DNA of 43,391 nt, taken from NCBI GenBank assembly GCA_018969385.1, contig JAGWYL010000006.1:1-43391 (forward strand), written 5' to 3'. Source of the stretch: Patescibacteria group bacterium (GTDB taxonomy: Bacteria; Patescibacteriota; Minisyncoccia; Phycocordibacterales; Phycocordibacteraceae). Positions 8,879 to 17,095 of the stretch are shown here, piece after piece (positions within the stretch are counted from its first letter, which is position 1; each line of letters opens with the position of its first letter). The position numbers and the translations under genes are program-made. The notes under the pieces were generated by a model that had not been told where the DNA came from, ran no database searches, and worked only from the letters and a program-made list of their open reading frames with translations.

Positions 8879-9940
8879 CTATTCCTCGACCGAAAGCGGC
8901 TTATCCAGAGTCGCCGGTTCGATGCCGATGCGCGTCTCCGCGATGCGGTAGATGTCCTTATCTATCTTCCCGAGCTCCTTGTATCCGCTATTGAAATGGG
9001 AAACGGTGGTGCTAAGCGAGCCGCCGAGCTTCTTGTAGAACTCCTCGTACTTGCCCATGTGCTTCCCGAGCTCGCCGACGCGCTTCTGGATGTCTTCGGC
9101 GCGCTTTTCTATCTCCATCGCCTTCAGTCCCTGCATCACGGTCTGGAGATACGCGAGGAATGACGTCGGCGAGACGATGATGACCTTGTACTTCCCCGCC
9201 GCTCTCTGGATGAGATTGTCTTCCTCGCTCGCGCCCACCTGGTTCGTGAGGAGGTCGTAGTAGATGGCTTCCGAAGGGATGAACATGAACGCGAAATCCA
9301 TGGTCTTCTCTTCCGGACGGATATACTTGGCGGTCTCCTGGATGCGGAGCTTGAGGTCGTTCACGAACGCCTTTTCGAGCGCGGGCTTCTCGCTCTCCGG
9401 CGCAGAGACGAGGCGGTTGTAATTCTCAAGCGAGAATTTCGAATCGACCGGTACGACCTTGTCGTTCACGAATACCGCCGCGTCCACGATTTCCCCATTC
9501 TCGAACGGGTACTGTATCTGGTACATGCCGGGCGGGAGCACGTTCTTCAAGACGGTCTCAAGGTAGTACTCGCCGAGCACCCCGCGCTGTTTCGGATTCT
9601 TCAGGATGTCCTGGAGCCCCTTCAGCTGCTCGGCGAAACTCTGCGTCTGCCGGCCGATTTCCTTCACGCTCGTCACTTCCTGCGTTATCTCCTTTATGAG
9701 CCGCGAACTTTCCGAGAACTGCCGGTGCGCGTTCTCCTGCATCTGCTTCGAAGACTCCGAGACGCGCGCGTCAAGCGACTTGCCGAGTTCCTGCATCTGC
9801 TGCTGCAGGAGGAGAAGGCTGTCGGACGGCTGGGCTATCGCCGCATTCTGCCGCCGGAGCCAGCCGAAGACGATGGCGAGCCCGGCGGCCTGCACGATGA
9901 CGAGCGCGGCGATGATGAGGAGGATGGTGAGCGGAGTCAT
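8879..9940 (-). CDS. rmuC: DNA recombination protein RmuC
   Basis: N-terminal TM segment, coiled coil, GVLGEYYLETVLKNVLPPGMYQIQYPF...VDSKFSLENYNRL...FMFIPSEAIYYDLL. Confidence 0.92.
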   Translation of the reverse strand: MTPLTILLIIAALVIVQAAGLAIVFGWLRRQNAAIAQPSDSLLLLQQQMQELGKSLDARVSESSKQMQENAHRQFSESSRLIKEITQEVTSVKEIGRQTQSFAEQLKGLQDILKNPKQRGVLGEYYLETVLKNVLPPGMYQIQYPFENGEIVDAAVFVNDKVVPVDSKFSLENYNRLVSAPESEKPALEKAFVNDLKLRIQETAKYIRPEEKTMDFAFMFIPSEAIYYDLLTNQVGASEEDNLIQRAAGKYKVIIVSPTSFLAYLQTVMQGLKAMEIEKRAEDIQKRVGELGKHMGKYEEFYKKLGGSLSTTVSHFNSGYKELGKIDKDIYRIAETRIGIEPATLDKPLSVEE

Positions 9941-10106
9941 ACCAGACAGCTTACTGGCAAGAGAGCCGAGTGACAAACGCAATAGTATGCGTTTGCCCGA
10001 GGCGAACGCCGCCAGCAACCCCAAAAGGGTTACAGCGCACAGCGTACAGGCATGAGAACGGGGATTGAAGCTGGCAGCTCGAAGCTGTACGCTGTAAGCT
10101 ATTCAT

Positions 10107-10562
10107 ATGACCATCCACGAAACCCTGAAGAAAGCCATCCCCGACGCCATGCGCGCTAAGGATGAAGTGAAGCTCCGCACGCTGCGTTCCCTCGTGACCG
10201 CGATGACGAACGAAGTGGTCGCGAAGAAGAGGAAGCCCGATGAGTTCCTCACGGACGAAGAAGCCGTCGCCGTCCTGAAGCGCGCGGCAAGCCAGCGCAA
10301 GGACTCCGTCGAGCAATTCGAGAAGGCCGGACGAAACGACCTCGCGGAGCCGGAACAGGCGGAGCTCGCCATCATTGACGGCTACCTCCCCGCCATGATG
10401 CCTCGCGAAGAGATTGAGGCCATCGCGAAGGCGAAGATGGCTGAGCTCGGCGTCTCCGGCAAGCAGGACGCCGGCAAGTTCATCGGCGCGCTCATGAAGG
10501 AGCTCAAGGGCAAGGCGGACGGCGGGGTGGTGAAAGCGGTCGTGGATACATTGCTTACATAG
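10107..10562 (+). CDS. GatB/YqeY domain-containing protein
   Basis: LKKAIPDAMRAKDEVKLRTLRSLVTAMTNEVV...VLKRAASQRKDSVEQFEKAGR...YLPAMM. Confidence 0.92.
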   Translation: MTIHETLKKAIPDAMRAKDEVKLRTLRSLVTAMTNEVVAKKRKPDEFLTDEEAVAVLKRAASQRKDSVEQFEKAGRNDLAEPEQAELAIIDGYLPAMMPREEIEAIAKAKMAELGVSGKQDAGKFIGALMKELKGKADGGVVKAVVDTLLT

Positions 10563-10606
10563 CATTTTCGTGGCATTATGAATACGGAGCTTACGGGACG
10601 TCTGAT

Positions 10607-10897
10607 ATGAAAATCACACCTGAAAGCGCAGGGCTCCTCTTCCCCGAAATCCGCATCGTCGAGGAAGATGACCCGAACACGGTGACGCTCAAGCCTCATC
10701 CGGCGATGATCGTCACCTATGCCCGCGACCCGGAAACGGGAGCGGTTTCCGCGGGAGAACTGCGGACCGACCCTTCCATGAGGGACACCATCGGCGACCC
10801 GACCGGCTATATCGGGAAGCAGTGGCGGTCCCGCACGGACGCCGTCGCGAAGAAGTACTTCGACCAGCATCCTCCGCAGCGGCTCGCCGCGGAGTAA
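10607..10897 (+). CDS. hypothetical protein
   Basis: 96-aa ORF in a co-directional run with coding-like composition. Confidence 0.5.
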   Translation: MKITPESAGLLFPEIRIVEEDDPNTVTLKPHPAMIVTYARDPETGAVSAGELRTDPSMRDTIGDPTGYIGKQWRSRTDAVAKKYFDQHPPQRLAAE

Positions 10898-10920
10898 CGC
10901 AAACGGAAAGGAGGTGCGCT

Positions 10921-11310
10921 ATGCCTGTGCCGATTGACATCTGGCGCCTTGCACGCGCCTACCGGTACGTGCACAAGAATCACAAGATATCGCGCGAGCA
11001 TCGGCTGAAGTATCGCGACAGCTACGAGATACTCGCGCGCATGTTCGATTACCGCCAGGGCGGCATGAGATATCACGCGGCCATGCAGCGCGCCGCTCAT
11101 GAACAGCCTGGCGTAGGCGTTTCGCGCGAGGCGTACCACCGGAAGATCATGAGCCGGTACGGGTACCTCACGAAGAAAGCCATGGAGGCACGAGGATTGG
11201 AGACTCCGAAAGGACTCGATCCGATTCCCGAACCCGTCGTACCCGTTCGTATCAGCTGCGACGAACGCGGACAATATGGTTTTTTAGACGACGACTGGGG
11301 CGGAACCTGA
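10921..11310 (+). CDS. hypothetical protein
   Basis: Strong SD (aaaggaggtgcgctATG); MPVPIDIWRLARAYRYVHKNHKISREHRLKYRDSYEIL. Confidence 0.65.
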   Translation: MPVPIDIWRLARAYRYVHKNHKISREHRLKYRDSYEILARMFDYRQGGMRYHAAMQRAAHEQPGVGVSREAYHRKIMSRYGYLTKKAMEARGLETPKGLDPIPEPVVPVRISCDERGQYGFLDDDWGGT

Positions 11311-11333
11311 CGGTTCCGCCCCTTGCTTTTTAT
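11297..11333 (+). terminator. intrinsic terminator
   Basis: GGGGCGGAACC-tgac-GGTTCCGCCCC followed by TTGCTTTTT. Confidence 0.85.
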
Positions 11334-11401
11334 ATAGTGCGTGCGATAATTCTAACGGAGTTGGGTAATGTGTGGGCACAATCCTGTTAATGGAGAGGCT
11401 C

Positions 11402-11725
11402 ATGAAAGTTGGAACTATCGAATACACCGGCGGGGACGCTGCCGGGGTGCGGAAGCTCACCGCGCGACTGTTCGGAGGCGCGAACCTTCCGGCAGTATCG
11501 TTCAGCGATATCAGCAGGGCGCTTGGCAACAGCGAACCGGCGTTTCCCGGGAGCTCAAGCAAGCGCATCCGCTGCGAGTCGTCGCCGGCCGGTGATGCAA
11601 AGCTCCACATCAACGTCGAGGGAGCGAGTGATGCCGACATGCTCGACCTTGCGACGAAGCTGGCCGCGGTAATCGCGGAAAAACTGGGGTATTCGATGAC
11701 GGTCACGAAGCAAACGCTTCAGTGA
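11402..11725 (+). CDS. hypothetical protein
   Basis: MKVGTIEYTGGDAAGVRKLTARLFGG...; isolated ORF between terminators. Confidence 0.55.
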   Translation: MKVGTIEYTGGDAAGVRKLTARLFGGANLPAVSFSDISRALGNSEPAFPGSSSKRIRCESSPAGDAKLHINVEGASDADMLDLATKLAAVIAEKLGYSMTVTKQTLQ

Positions 11726-11809
11726 CCACGACCGCCACGGAAGGGGTATGCATCGCGAACGCGATGCGCCCTATCCTGGTGGTCTTTTATTTTCTATGGT
11801 CCGCCCGCC

Positions 11810-13573
11810 CTATCCGAACGTGAGCGTATACGCTTGCAGTCCCGGCGAGAGCGCCTTAAGGAACAGCGTATGCTCTCCGGCTCCGGGATTCGCCACCACG
11901 TGATAGAGCCGGCTCTCCCCCACCGTGAGCACGCCGTCCTTCACGTCCGCTCCTGCCGCGCTCCCGATTGGCGCGCCATCCTGGAGCACCTCGATGCGCG
12001 TGCCCGAAAGCGCACCGCTTGCGACGAAGTACACGTCCTTCGCCTTGTAGGTATAGGACACCGTCGCTCCCGCGCTTGCACCGGCTGATTCACTCGCGAA
12101 GTCCCACGTCCCGCCTAGGTAAAGCTCATTCGCGCCGGTCGAGTCGGGAATCGTAAGCGTCTCCACGCCAAGCTTCCCTTGCGTTCCGTTCGCGAGATAT
12201 TCGTTACGCTCCGCGCCGAAGTACGTTTCCGGACTGCCCACGCCGGAGAGATTCGCCGGAGCAACGCCGACCGTCGAGGTCGCGACCGTATCCGGCGCGC
12301 CCATGCGCGCGGCGCGTTCCGCCAGGGCTGCCTGTATCGCCGCTTCCGTTTCCGCATACCCGCCCTCGCCCACATGGTCGTGCACGACGAATCCGTCCAT
12401 GTCTACGAGGTACTCGTGCGGCCAGTACGAGTTCTGATAGGCGTTCCAGGTCTTGTATTCGTTATCAAGCACGACCGGGTACGTGATGCCGAACCGCTTG
12501 AGCGCGGCCGAGACATTCGCCTCCACGTGCTCGAACGCGAACTCCGGCGTATGAACCCCGATGATGACGAATCCCTGGTCCTTATACTTCCGGTACCACG
12601 CCTCAAGGTACGGGAGCGTCCGTTCGCAGTTGATGCAGGAGTATGTCCAGAAGTCAACGAGCACCACCTTGCCGCGAAGGCTCTTGAGCGTGACGGGCTT
12701 TCCGTCCGTGTTGAGATAGCCGTCCGGCGAGACGAGCTCCGGCGCCTGCTGATACTGCGCCGATTTTTCTGCGAGGGTACGCATCGCGGGCGCATGCGCC
12801 GTCGTTCCCGCGTCGGTCGAACTCGCCATGGCTTCCGGCGACGAAGACGCGGACGCAGGAGACGGAAGGAGATGTTCCTCCAGCTTCGTCGCATCGAAGA
12901 GGTCGTACAAGGGCGCCTCCACCCTTGCGAGCGTACCGGTGACGATGAGCACCGCGAGCGCCATGAAGATTATGCCGAGCCCTTTCCGGAACCAGCCGTT
13001 CGGATCCGCGGCGATGGAGAGCATGTCCATGAGCCGCTGCCCCGCGACCGCTATGACGAAGAGGAAGATGCAGAGCCCGAGTATGTACGCGAGGATGTCT
13101 GCTACGCCCGCGGCAAAGGAGACGGGCAGCACGCTCGCAAGCACGACGAAGTACGTGGGGCTGCACGTGGAGAAGACGGGGCCGAGGGCGGCGCCCACGA
13201 CGACGTCGCCCCAGAAGCTCTGCTTCAGGTACCCGCGTGAGAGGAGCTTGTTCGAATCGCGATTCGCCTTCGCCGCTCCCGGAACAAGGTCCCAGAAATG
13301 CGGGAACAGGAAGAAGATGCCGACGAGCATGAGTATGCTGCCGGAAAGCCAGTTCCATGCCGCCGCGGGCACCGCGATGAAGACGGTCGATACCTTGAGG
13401 AGGAACGTGAATGCGAAGACGGAGATGCCAAGCGATACCGTGACCGTGAACGCGCGCTTCGCGCTCTTCCCTCCCGCAAGCGAGCCGCCCACGATGACGG
13501 GTAGCAGGGGCAACACGCACGGCGTAAGTACCGTGAGCATGCCCGCAAGGAACGCAACGAAAAGGAGCGCCAT
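11810..13573 (-). CDS. DipZ-like fusion: CcdA/DsbD-type membrane domain, thioredoxin/TlpA domain and C-terminal beta-rich domain
   Basis: FLAGMLTVLTPCVLPLLPVIVGGSLAGG (CcdA), LRGKVVLVDFWTYSCINCERTLPYLEAWY (TlpA-like CxxC), C-terminal ANELYLGGTWDF...DVYFVASG. Confidence 0.9.
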   Translation of the reverse strand: MALLFVAFLAGMLTVLTPCVLPLLPVIVGGSLAGGKSAKRAFTVTVSLGISVFAFTFLLKVSTVFIAVPAAAWNWLSGSILMLVGIFFLFPHFWDLVPGAAKANRDSNKLLSRGYLKQSFWGDVVVGAALGPVFSTCSPTYFVVLASVLPVSFAAGVADILAYILGLCIFLFVIAVAGQRLMDMLSIAADPNGWFRKGLGIIFMALAVLIVTGTLARVEAPLYDLFDATKLEEHLLPSPASASSSPEAMASSTDAGTTAHAPAMRTLAEKSAQYQQAPELVSPDGYLNTDGKPVTLKSLRGKVVLVDFWTYSCINCERTLPYLEAWYRKYKDQGFVIIGVHTPEFAFEHVEANVSAALKRFGITYPVVLDNEYKTWNAYQNSYWPHEYLVDMDGFVVHDHVGEGGYAETEAAIQAALAERAARMGAPDTVATSTVGVAPANLSGVGSPETYFGAERNEYLANGTQGKLGVETLTIPDSTGANELYLGGTWDFASESAGASAGATVSYTYKAKDVYFVASGALSGTRIEVLQDGAPIGSAAGADVKDGVLTVGESRLYHVVANPGAGEHTLFLKALSPGLQAYTLTFG

Positions 13574-13602
13574 ATGATTTCAGGGGTTAAGAATGTATCT
13601 CT

Positions 13603-13648
13603 CCGCCATCTCGCTTTTTGTCCTATAGGACGAAAAGCGAGATGGCGG
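13603..13648. repeat. long near-perfect inverted repeat with TATA loop
   Basis: CCGCCATCTCGCTTTTTGTCC-TATA-GGACGAAAAGCGAGATGGCGG; 21-bp stem with one T-G pair. Confidence 0.85.
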
Positions 13649-13669
13649 CGGAAATTCAAAATTCATGCG

Positions 13670-13948
13670 CTACTGGTGCATCGAGGCACCCGTCGTGGCG
13701 TCGTTCGAAGCCGGCATCGTGTCGTGCGTCATAGTATCCGAACTCGTGGTCATGGTGCCGGTAGCCATCGCATTGTCCCGCGTCATGGAGCCGGAAGAGC
13801 TTACTGCGCTGTCATGCGCGGTCTCCCCTGTCATCGTTCCTTCCTGCGCCATGGCGTCGTCCTTCTGGGAGGGATGCGCGAAGTAGTACGCGCCGCCTGC
13901 GATGATGACGAGCGCTCCAATGCCGATAAGCCAGTTCGTGCTCTTCAT
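13670..13948 (-). CDS. putative exported/anchored Met/Thr/Ser/His-rich protein
   Basis: N-terminal TM (WLIGIGALVIIAGGAYYF), then a low-complexity MT/H-rich tail. Confidence 0.6.
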   Translation of the reverse strand: MKSTNWLIGIGALVIIAGGAYYFAHPSQKDDAMAQEGTMTGETAHDSAVSSSGSMTRDNAMATGTMTTSSDTMTHDTMPASNDATTGASMHQ

Positions 13949-14043
13949 AAATAGCCAGGTTACTGGTACCTAGCTATTGTATTTCGCCCTATTTCAAATG
14001 TAAAGGAAACTATACACACCTGAAGTCCACATCCTTGTATGCG

Positions 14044-14403
14044 CTACTGATGCCTGCTCGCCCAGGCGCGGGCGACGAGCTTGGCGAAGATGGTGAGGGC
14101 GAGCGCGGCCGGAATCCAGGGGTCTATCGTGTGAGTTACGCCCTGGTAGATGAGGGCCATGGTGAGCACGGCCATGGCGGTGAGGAAGGCCGCGCGGCCT
14201 GCGAGCATGCGGTGCAGCGTCTCGCGTTCGTCTCCCGCCTGCTCCTTGAGCACGAAGCCGCCGTAGACGACGGCGAGAATCGCCGCGACGAAGACCACCA
14301 CCATCTGGGTGGGCGTGGGCATCCAGACCATGAACGGATTCGTAAGGAGTCCGAGCAATGCGACGAGCGCGACCGCGATAAGGTATTCGGCAAAGGTGTT
14401 CAT
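14044..14403 (-). CDS. small membrane protein, DUF2178-like
   Basis: About 4 TM segments; overlaps the upstream HTH gene (ATGA). Confidence 0.6.
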   Translation of the reverse strand: MNTFAEYLIAVALVALLGLLTNPFMVWMPTPTQMVVVFVAAILAVVYGGFVLKEQAGDERETLHRMLAGRAAFLTAMAVLTMALIYQGVTHTIDPWIPAALALTIFAKLVARAWASRHQ

Positions 14404-14600
14404 ATGGTGAAAAGCGTTTCTACCGGAACTCGTAATACTTTAGCAAGCGTGAGCGCAAGCGCCACCGAGGGCGCATAGTTCCCCTTCTCTATCGCGATGA
14501 CGGTCTGGCGCGTGACACCGACCTTCCGCGCGAGTTCCTCCTGAGTCAGCCCCGCCCGCGTGCGATGCTCCTGGAGCGTCGTGTGAAGCTTCCCTTTCAT
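14400..14600 (-). CDS. XRE/Cro-family HTH regulator
   Basis: [56 protein letters not shown]. Confidence 0.9.
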   Translation of the reverse strand: MKGKLHTTLQEHRTRAGLTQEELARKVGVTRQTVIAIEKGNYAPSVALALTLAKVLRVPVETLFTI

Positions 14601-14721
14601 GCCGGCATGATAGGTGCGCGCGAACAAAGACACAAGCGAAGGACGCGCGACCGCGGCGTGACTGGCCATTTCGCATTCCTGTGCTAAAGTGTACGTAACG
14701 GCCAGCAGAAAGGAGGCTTTC

Positions 14722-15069
14722 ATGCCTGCGAAACCGTTATTGCTCATTGAGAGTGACGTGGAATGCTCCGTACGGGCCATCTCGCCCGGGAGCGTCTACG
14801 CAGCCATAACCCTCATACTTCTCGAACTTGCCGCCATGATGGGCGTGTATGCCGGGGCACTCCAGATCTGGGGCGCACTCGACAATCTCACGCGGTACGA
14901 ACGCCATTTCCATTCGTACCCTCCGAGCGAGGTGTACTACCTGCTTGCGCACCTGGGACTTTTTTCCCTGTGTTTCGCGCTTGCGATGTACCTCCCCGCG
15001 CGTCTGGTCCGGTTGGGACGCAGGACGTATCGCGTGCATTGCCGCACGACGGAAGGATTCGAGATATAG
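14722..15069 (+). CDS. hypothetical membrane protein
   Basis: Strong SD (aaaggaggctttcATG); two hydrophobic segments. Confidence 0.6.
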   Translation: MPAKPLLLIESDVECSVRAISPGSVYAAITLILLELAAMMGVYAGALQIWGALDNLTRYERHFHSYPPSEVYYLLAHLGLFSLCFALAMYLPARLVRLGRRTYRVHCRTTEGFEI

Positions 15070-15315
15070 GGTACGGCTGCGAACAACGGTTCGCAATCAT
15101 TTGCAGATTTTCAGGCTTCACTTCTCCCGTGCAAGGGTACGCGAGAAGCGCTTCGTCCGAACATTCGCAAAATCCGTTGCGAGCCGTTGTTTCATTTTTA
15201 TGAGAAAGAAAAGTTATGCACAGTGTCGCGCATAAAGTTCACAAGACGTGCGCACTTCCCTGCTATGCTTTCAGTGTTGCGCTATTAAGAAGCGCAACGG
15301 TAACTCCTACGGCAT

Positions 15316-15363
15316 ATGGCCAAGAAGAAAGCAGCCAAGAAGGCAAAGAAGGCGCGCAAATAG
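15316..15363 (+). CDS. possible 15-aa Lys/Ala micro-ORF
   Basis: atggccaagaagaaagcagccaagaaggcaaagaaggcgcgcaaatag = MAKKKAAKKAKKARK; bracketed by a 7-bp hairpin upstream and a terminator-like hairpin downstream. Confidence 0.4.
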   Translation: MAKKKAAKKAKKARK

Positions 15364-15379
15364 TTTCAGTGTTTGAAGT

Positions 15380-15413
15380 AACCGGGCGTCCCGCAAGGGA
15401 CGCCCGGTTACGT
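15380..15413 (+). terminator. terminator-like hairpin after the micro-ORF
   Basis: AACCGGGCGTCCC-gcaa-GGGACGCCCGGTT. Confidence 0.6.
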
Positions 15414-15427
15414 TTATGCCCCGCGCG

Positions 15428-15698
15428 ACCGATTCAGCTGAATCGGTACCCGCGCTTGCTTTCGATTCCCCACGAGGAAGTGTCCTGCCGAATACGGCAG
15501 GCACGCATCGGTCACGTTTCGCTAACCGGATTGCTGCGTGCTCTCGCAATCCGCTAAGCGACGCGACCCCGCCTCGCGGTTTCGCCAGGAGGCGAAACAT
15601 CGCTCCGGCTTTCGATTCCCCGTCGCAAAGCGTGCAGACGCTTTGCTTGGAGTCACCAACGCGAAAACCGCCCGAAGGCGGTTCGCATTGGTGACTCC
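15428..15698. repeat. cluster of consecutive hairpins/palindromes beside tRNA-Glu
   Basis: ACCGATTCAGCTGAATCGGT palindrome; CCTGCCG/CGGCAGG; CGGATTGC/GCAATCCG; GTTTCGCC/GGCGAAAC; GCAAAGCGT/ACGCTTTGC; GGAGTCACCAACGCG.../...CGCATTGGTGACTCC. Confidence 0.85.
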
Positions 15699-15763
15699 AC
15701 GGGGAATCGAACCCCGATTTCCAGCGTGAGAGGCTAGCGTCCTAACCGTTAGACGATGGAGCC
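15689..15763 (-). tRNA. tRNA-Glu (anticodon CUC), CCA encoded
   Basis: GGCTCCATCGTCTAACGGTTAGGACGCTAGCCTCTCACGCTGGAAATCGGGGTTCGATTCCCCGTGGAGTCACCA folds as a cloverleaf; anticodon loop CTCTCAC. Confidence 0.96.
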
Positions 15764-15808
15764 GAACGACCAGATAGTTATAACAGATACGGGCTAAAAA
15801 TGAAGCGT

Positions 15809-17095
15809 TCAGCTCCGCTTCTTCCATTCGCGCTCCTGGCGGACAAGCTTCGCCGCGTCCGCGGGATTCGCGAGCAGTCCGGCCACGAGCCGCTCCATGC
15901 GCATGGATTGCGAACCCTTCACGAGGATTACGTCGCCGGGCAAAACGAGCGAAGGAAGCGCGGCGAGCGCTTCCTTCGAGTTGTCGAACGAGAGTACCGC
16001 CTGCTCGTCCATGCCCGCTTCGCGCGCCGCCTTCGTGAGCGCGCGCATGCGGATGCCGACCCCGACGACGATATCCGCGGCGTGCGGAGTCGCCGCGCCG
16101 AGGCGCGAATGTTCCGCGACCGAGTAGCGGCCGAGTTCGAGCATGTCGCCTAGGACCGCGATGCGCCGCTTCGCCTCCGGAAACTCGGCGAGCGCGGCGA
16201 GCGCCTCTTCGAGCGCTACGGGCGACGCGTTGTACGAGTCGTCGATGACCTTCGAGCCGTGTATCCCCGCGAACACGCGCATGCGTCCCGGCGGAGTCTC
16301 ATACGACGAAAGCGCTTCGAGCGCTTTTTGGAACGGCACTTCGAGCGAAAGCGCGAGCGCGAGCGCCGCGGCCGCCGCGAAAAGCTGCTGGCGGCCCACG
16401 GTGCCGCGAAGCGTTATCTGCCCCACGCTTTCTCCGGCGCGGACGCTCGCGGTCGCGGAAGGAACGCCGTCTTCGATGCCGGTCTTTATGTCGAAGATGC
16501 GGATGTCCGCATCCTTCGCGACACCGTAGGTGAGCGTGCGGACCGGCAGCCGCTTCGCCATGGAAAGCGCGTGCGCATCGTCCGCCGAGATGATGAGCGG
16601 CGCCGCGGGAGGGAGCGCGTACGCGGGCTGGAACTCCTCTTCGCGAAGCGCCTCGGGCGTCGCGTACGCCTCGACGTGGACGGGCACTTCGGGCAAGCGG
16701 GTGACCACCACGGCGTCCGGCGTCGCGATGGACAGTATCCGTTCGAGGTCGCCCGGACGGTCCGCACCAACCTCGAGCACGAGAAGGTTCGGATAGTGGT
16801 TCGGCAGGAGCGCGAGCGCGAGCGCCTCGCGGAAGACGCCGAGCCAGGAGAGCGGATTCATCCATGGATTCTTGACGCCGAAGATGGTGAACGGCACGCC
16901 GAATTCGGTATTGAAGCTCTTTTCGCTCTTGCGGGAGAAGAAGGAGTCCGCGAGCACCGCGGCGGACGCTTCCTTGGCGGAGGTCTTCCCCACGCTTCCG
17001 GTCACCATGACGATGGTCGGCCGGTACTTCGCGATGACGACGCGCGCAAGGACTGCGAGGCTTTCGGCGAGGATATGGCGAGCGAATCGTTTCAT
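15809..17095 (-). CDS. murF: UDP-MurNAc-tripeptide D-Ala-D-Ala ligase-like Mur ligase
   Basis: VTGSVGKTSAKEASAAVL, NTEFGVP, DDSYNASPVALEEALAAL, AVLGDMLELG. Confidence 0.9.
   Translation of the reverse strand: MKRFARHILAESLAVLARVVIAKYRPTIVMVTGSVGKTSAKEASAAVLADSFFSRKSEKSFNTEFGVPFTIFGVKNPWMNPLSWLGVFREALALALLPNHYPNLLVLEVGADRPGDLERILSIATPDAVVVTRLPEVPVHVEAYATPEALREEEFQPAYALPPAAPLIISADDAHALSMAKRLPVRTLTYGVAKDADIRIFDIKTGIEDGVPSATASVRAGESVGQITLRGTVGRQQLFAAAAALALALSLEVPFQKALEALSSYETPPGRMRVFAGIHGSKVIDDSYNASPVALEEALAALAEFPEAKRRIAVLGDMLELGRYSVAEHSRLGAATPHAADIVVGVGIRMRALTKAAREAGMDEQAVLSFDNSKEALAALPSLVLPGDVILVKGSQSMRMERLVAGLLANPADAAKLVRQEREWKKRS

Noticed and set aside
15236-15300. Strong promoter for the Lys-rich micro-ORF
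   Set aside because: TTCACA/TATGCT spacing is about 20 nt and the alternatives are weak; not called.
15416-15827. ORFs 15416-15694 (+), 15538-15729 (+) and 15522-15827 (-)
   Set aside because: They span the hairpin cluster and tRNA-Glu (e.g. ...TPRGIEPRFPA is antisense tRNA-Glu), so spurious.
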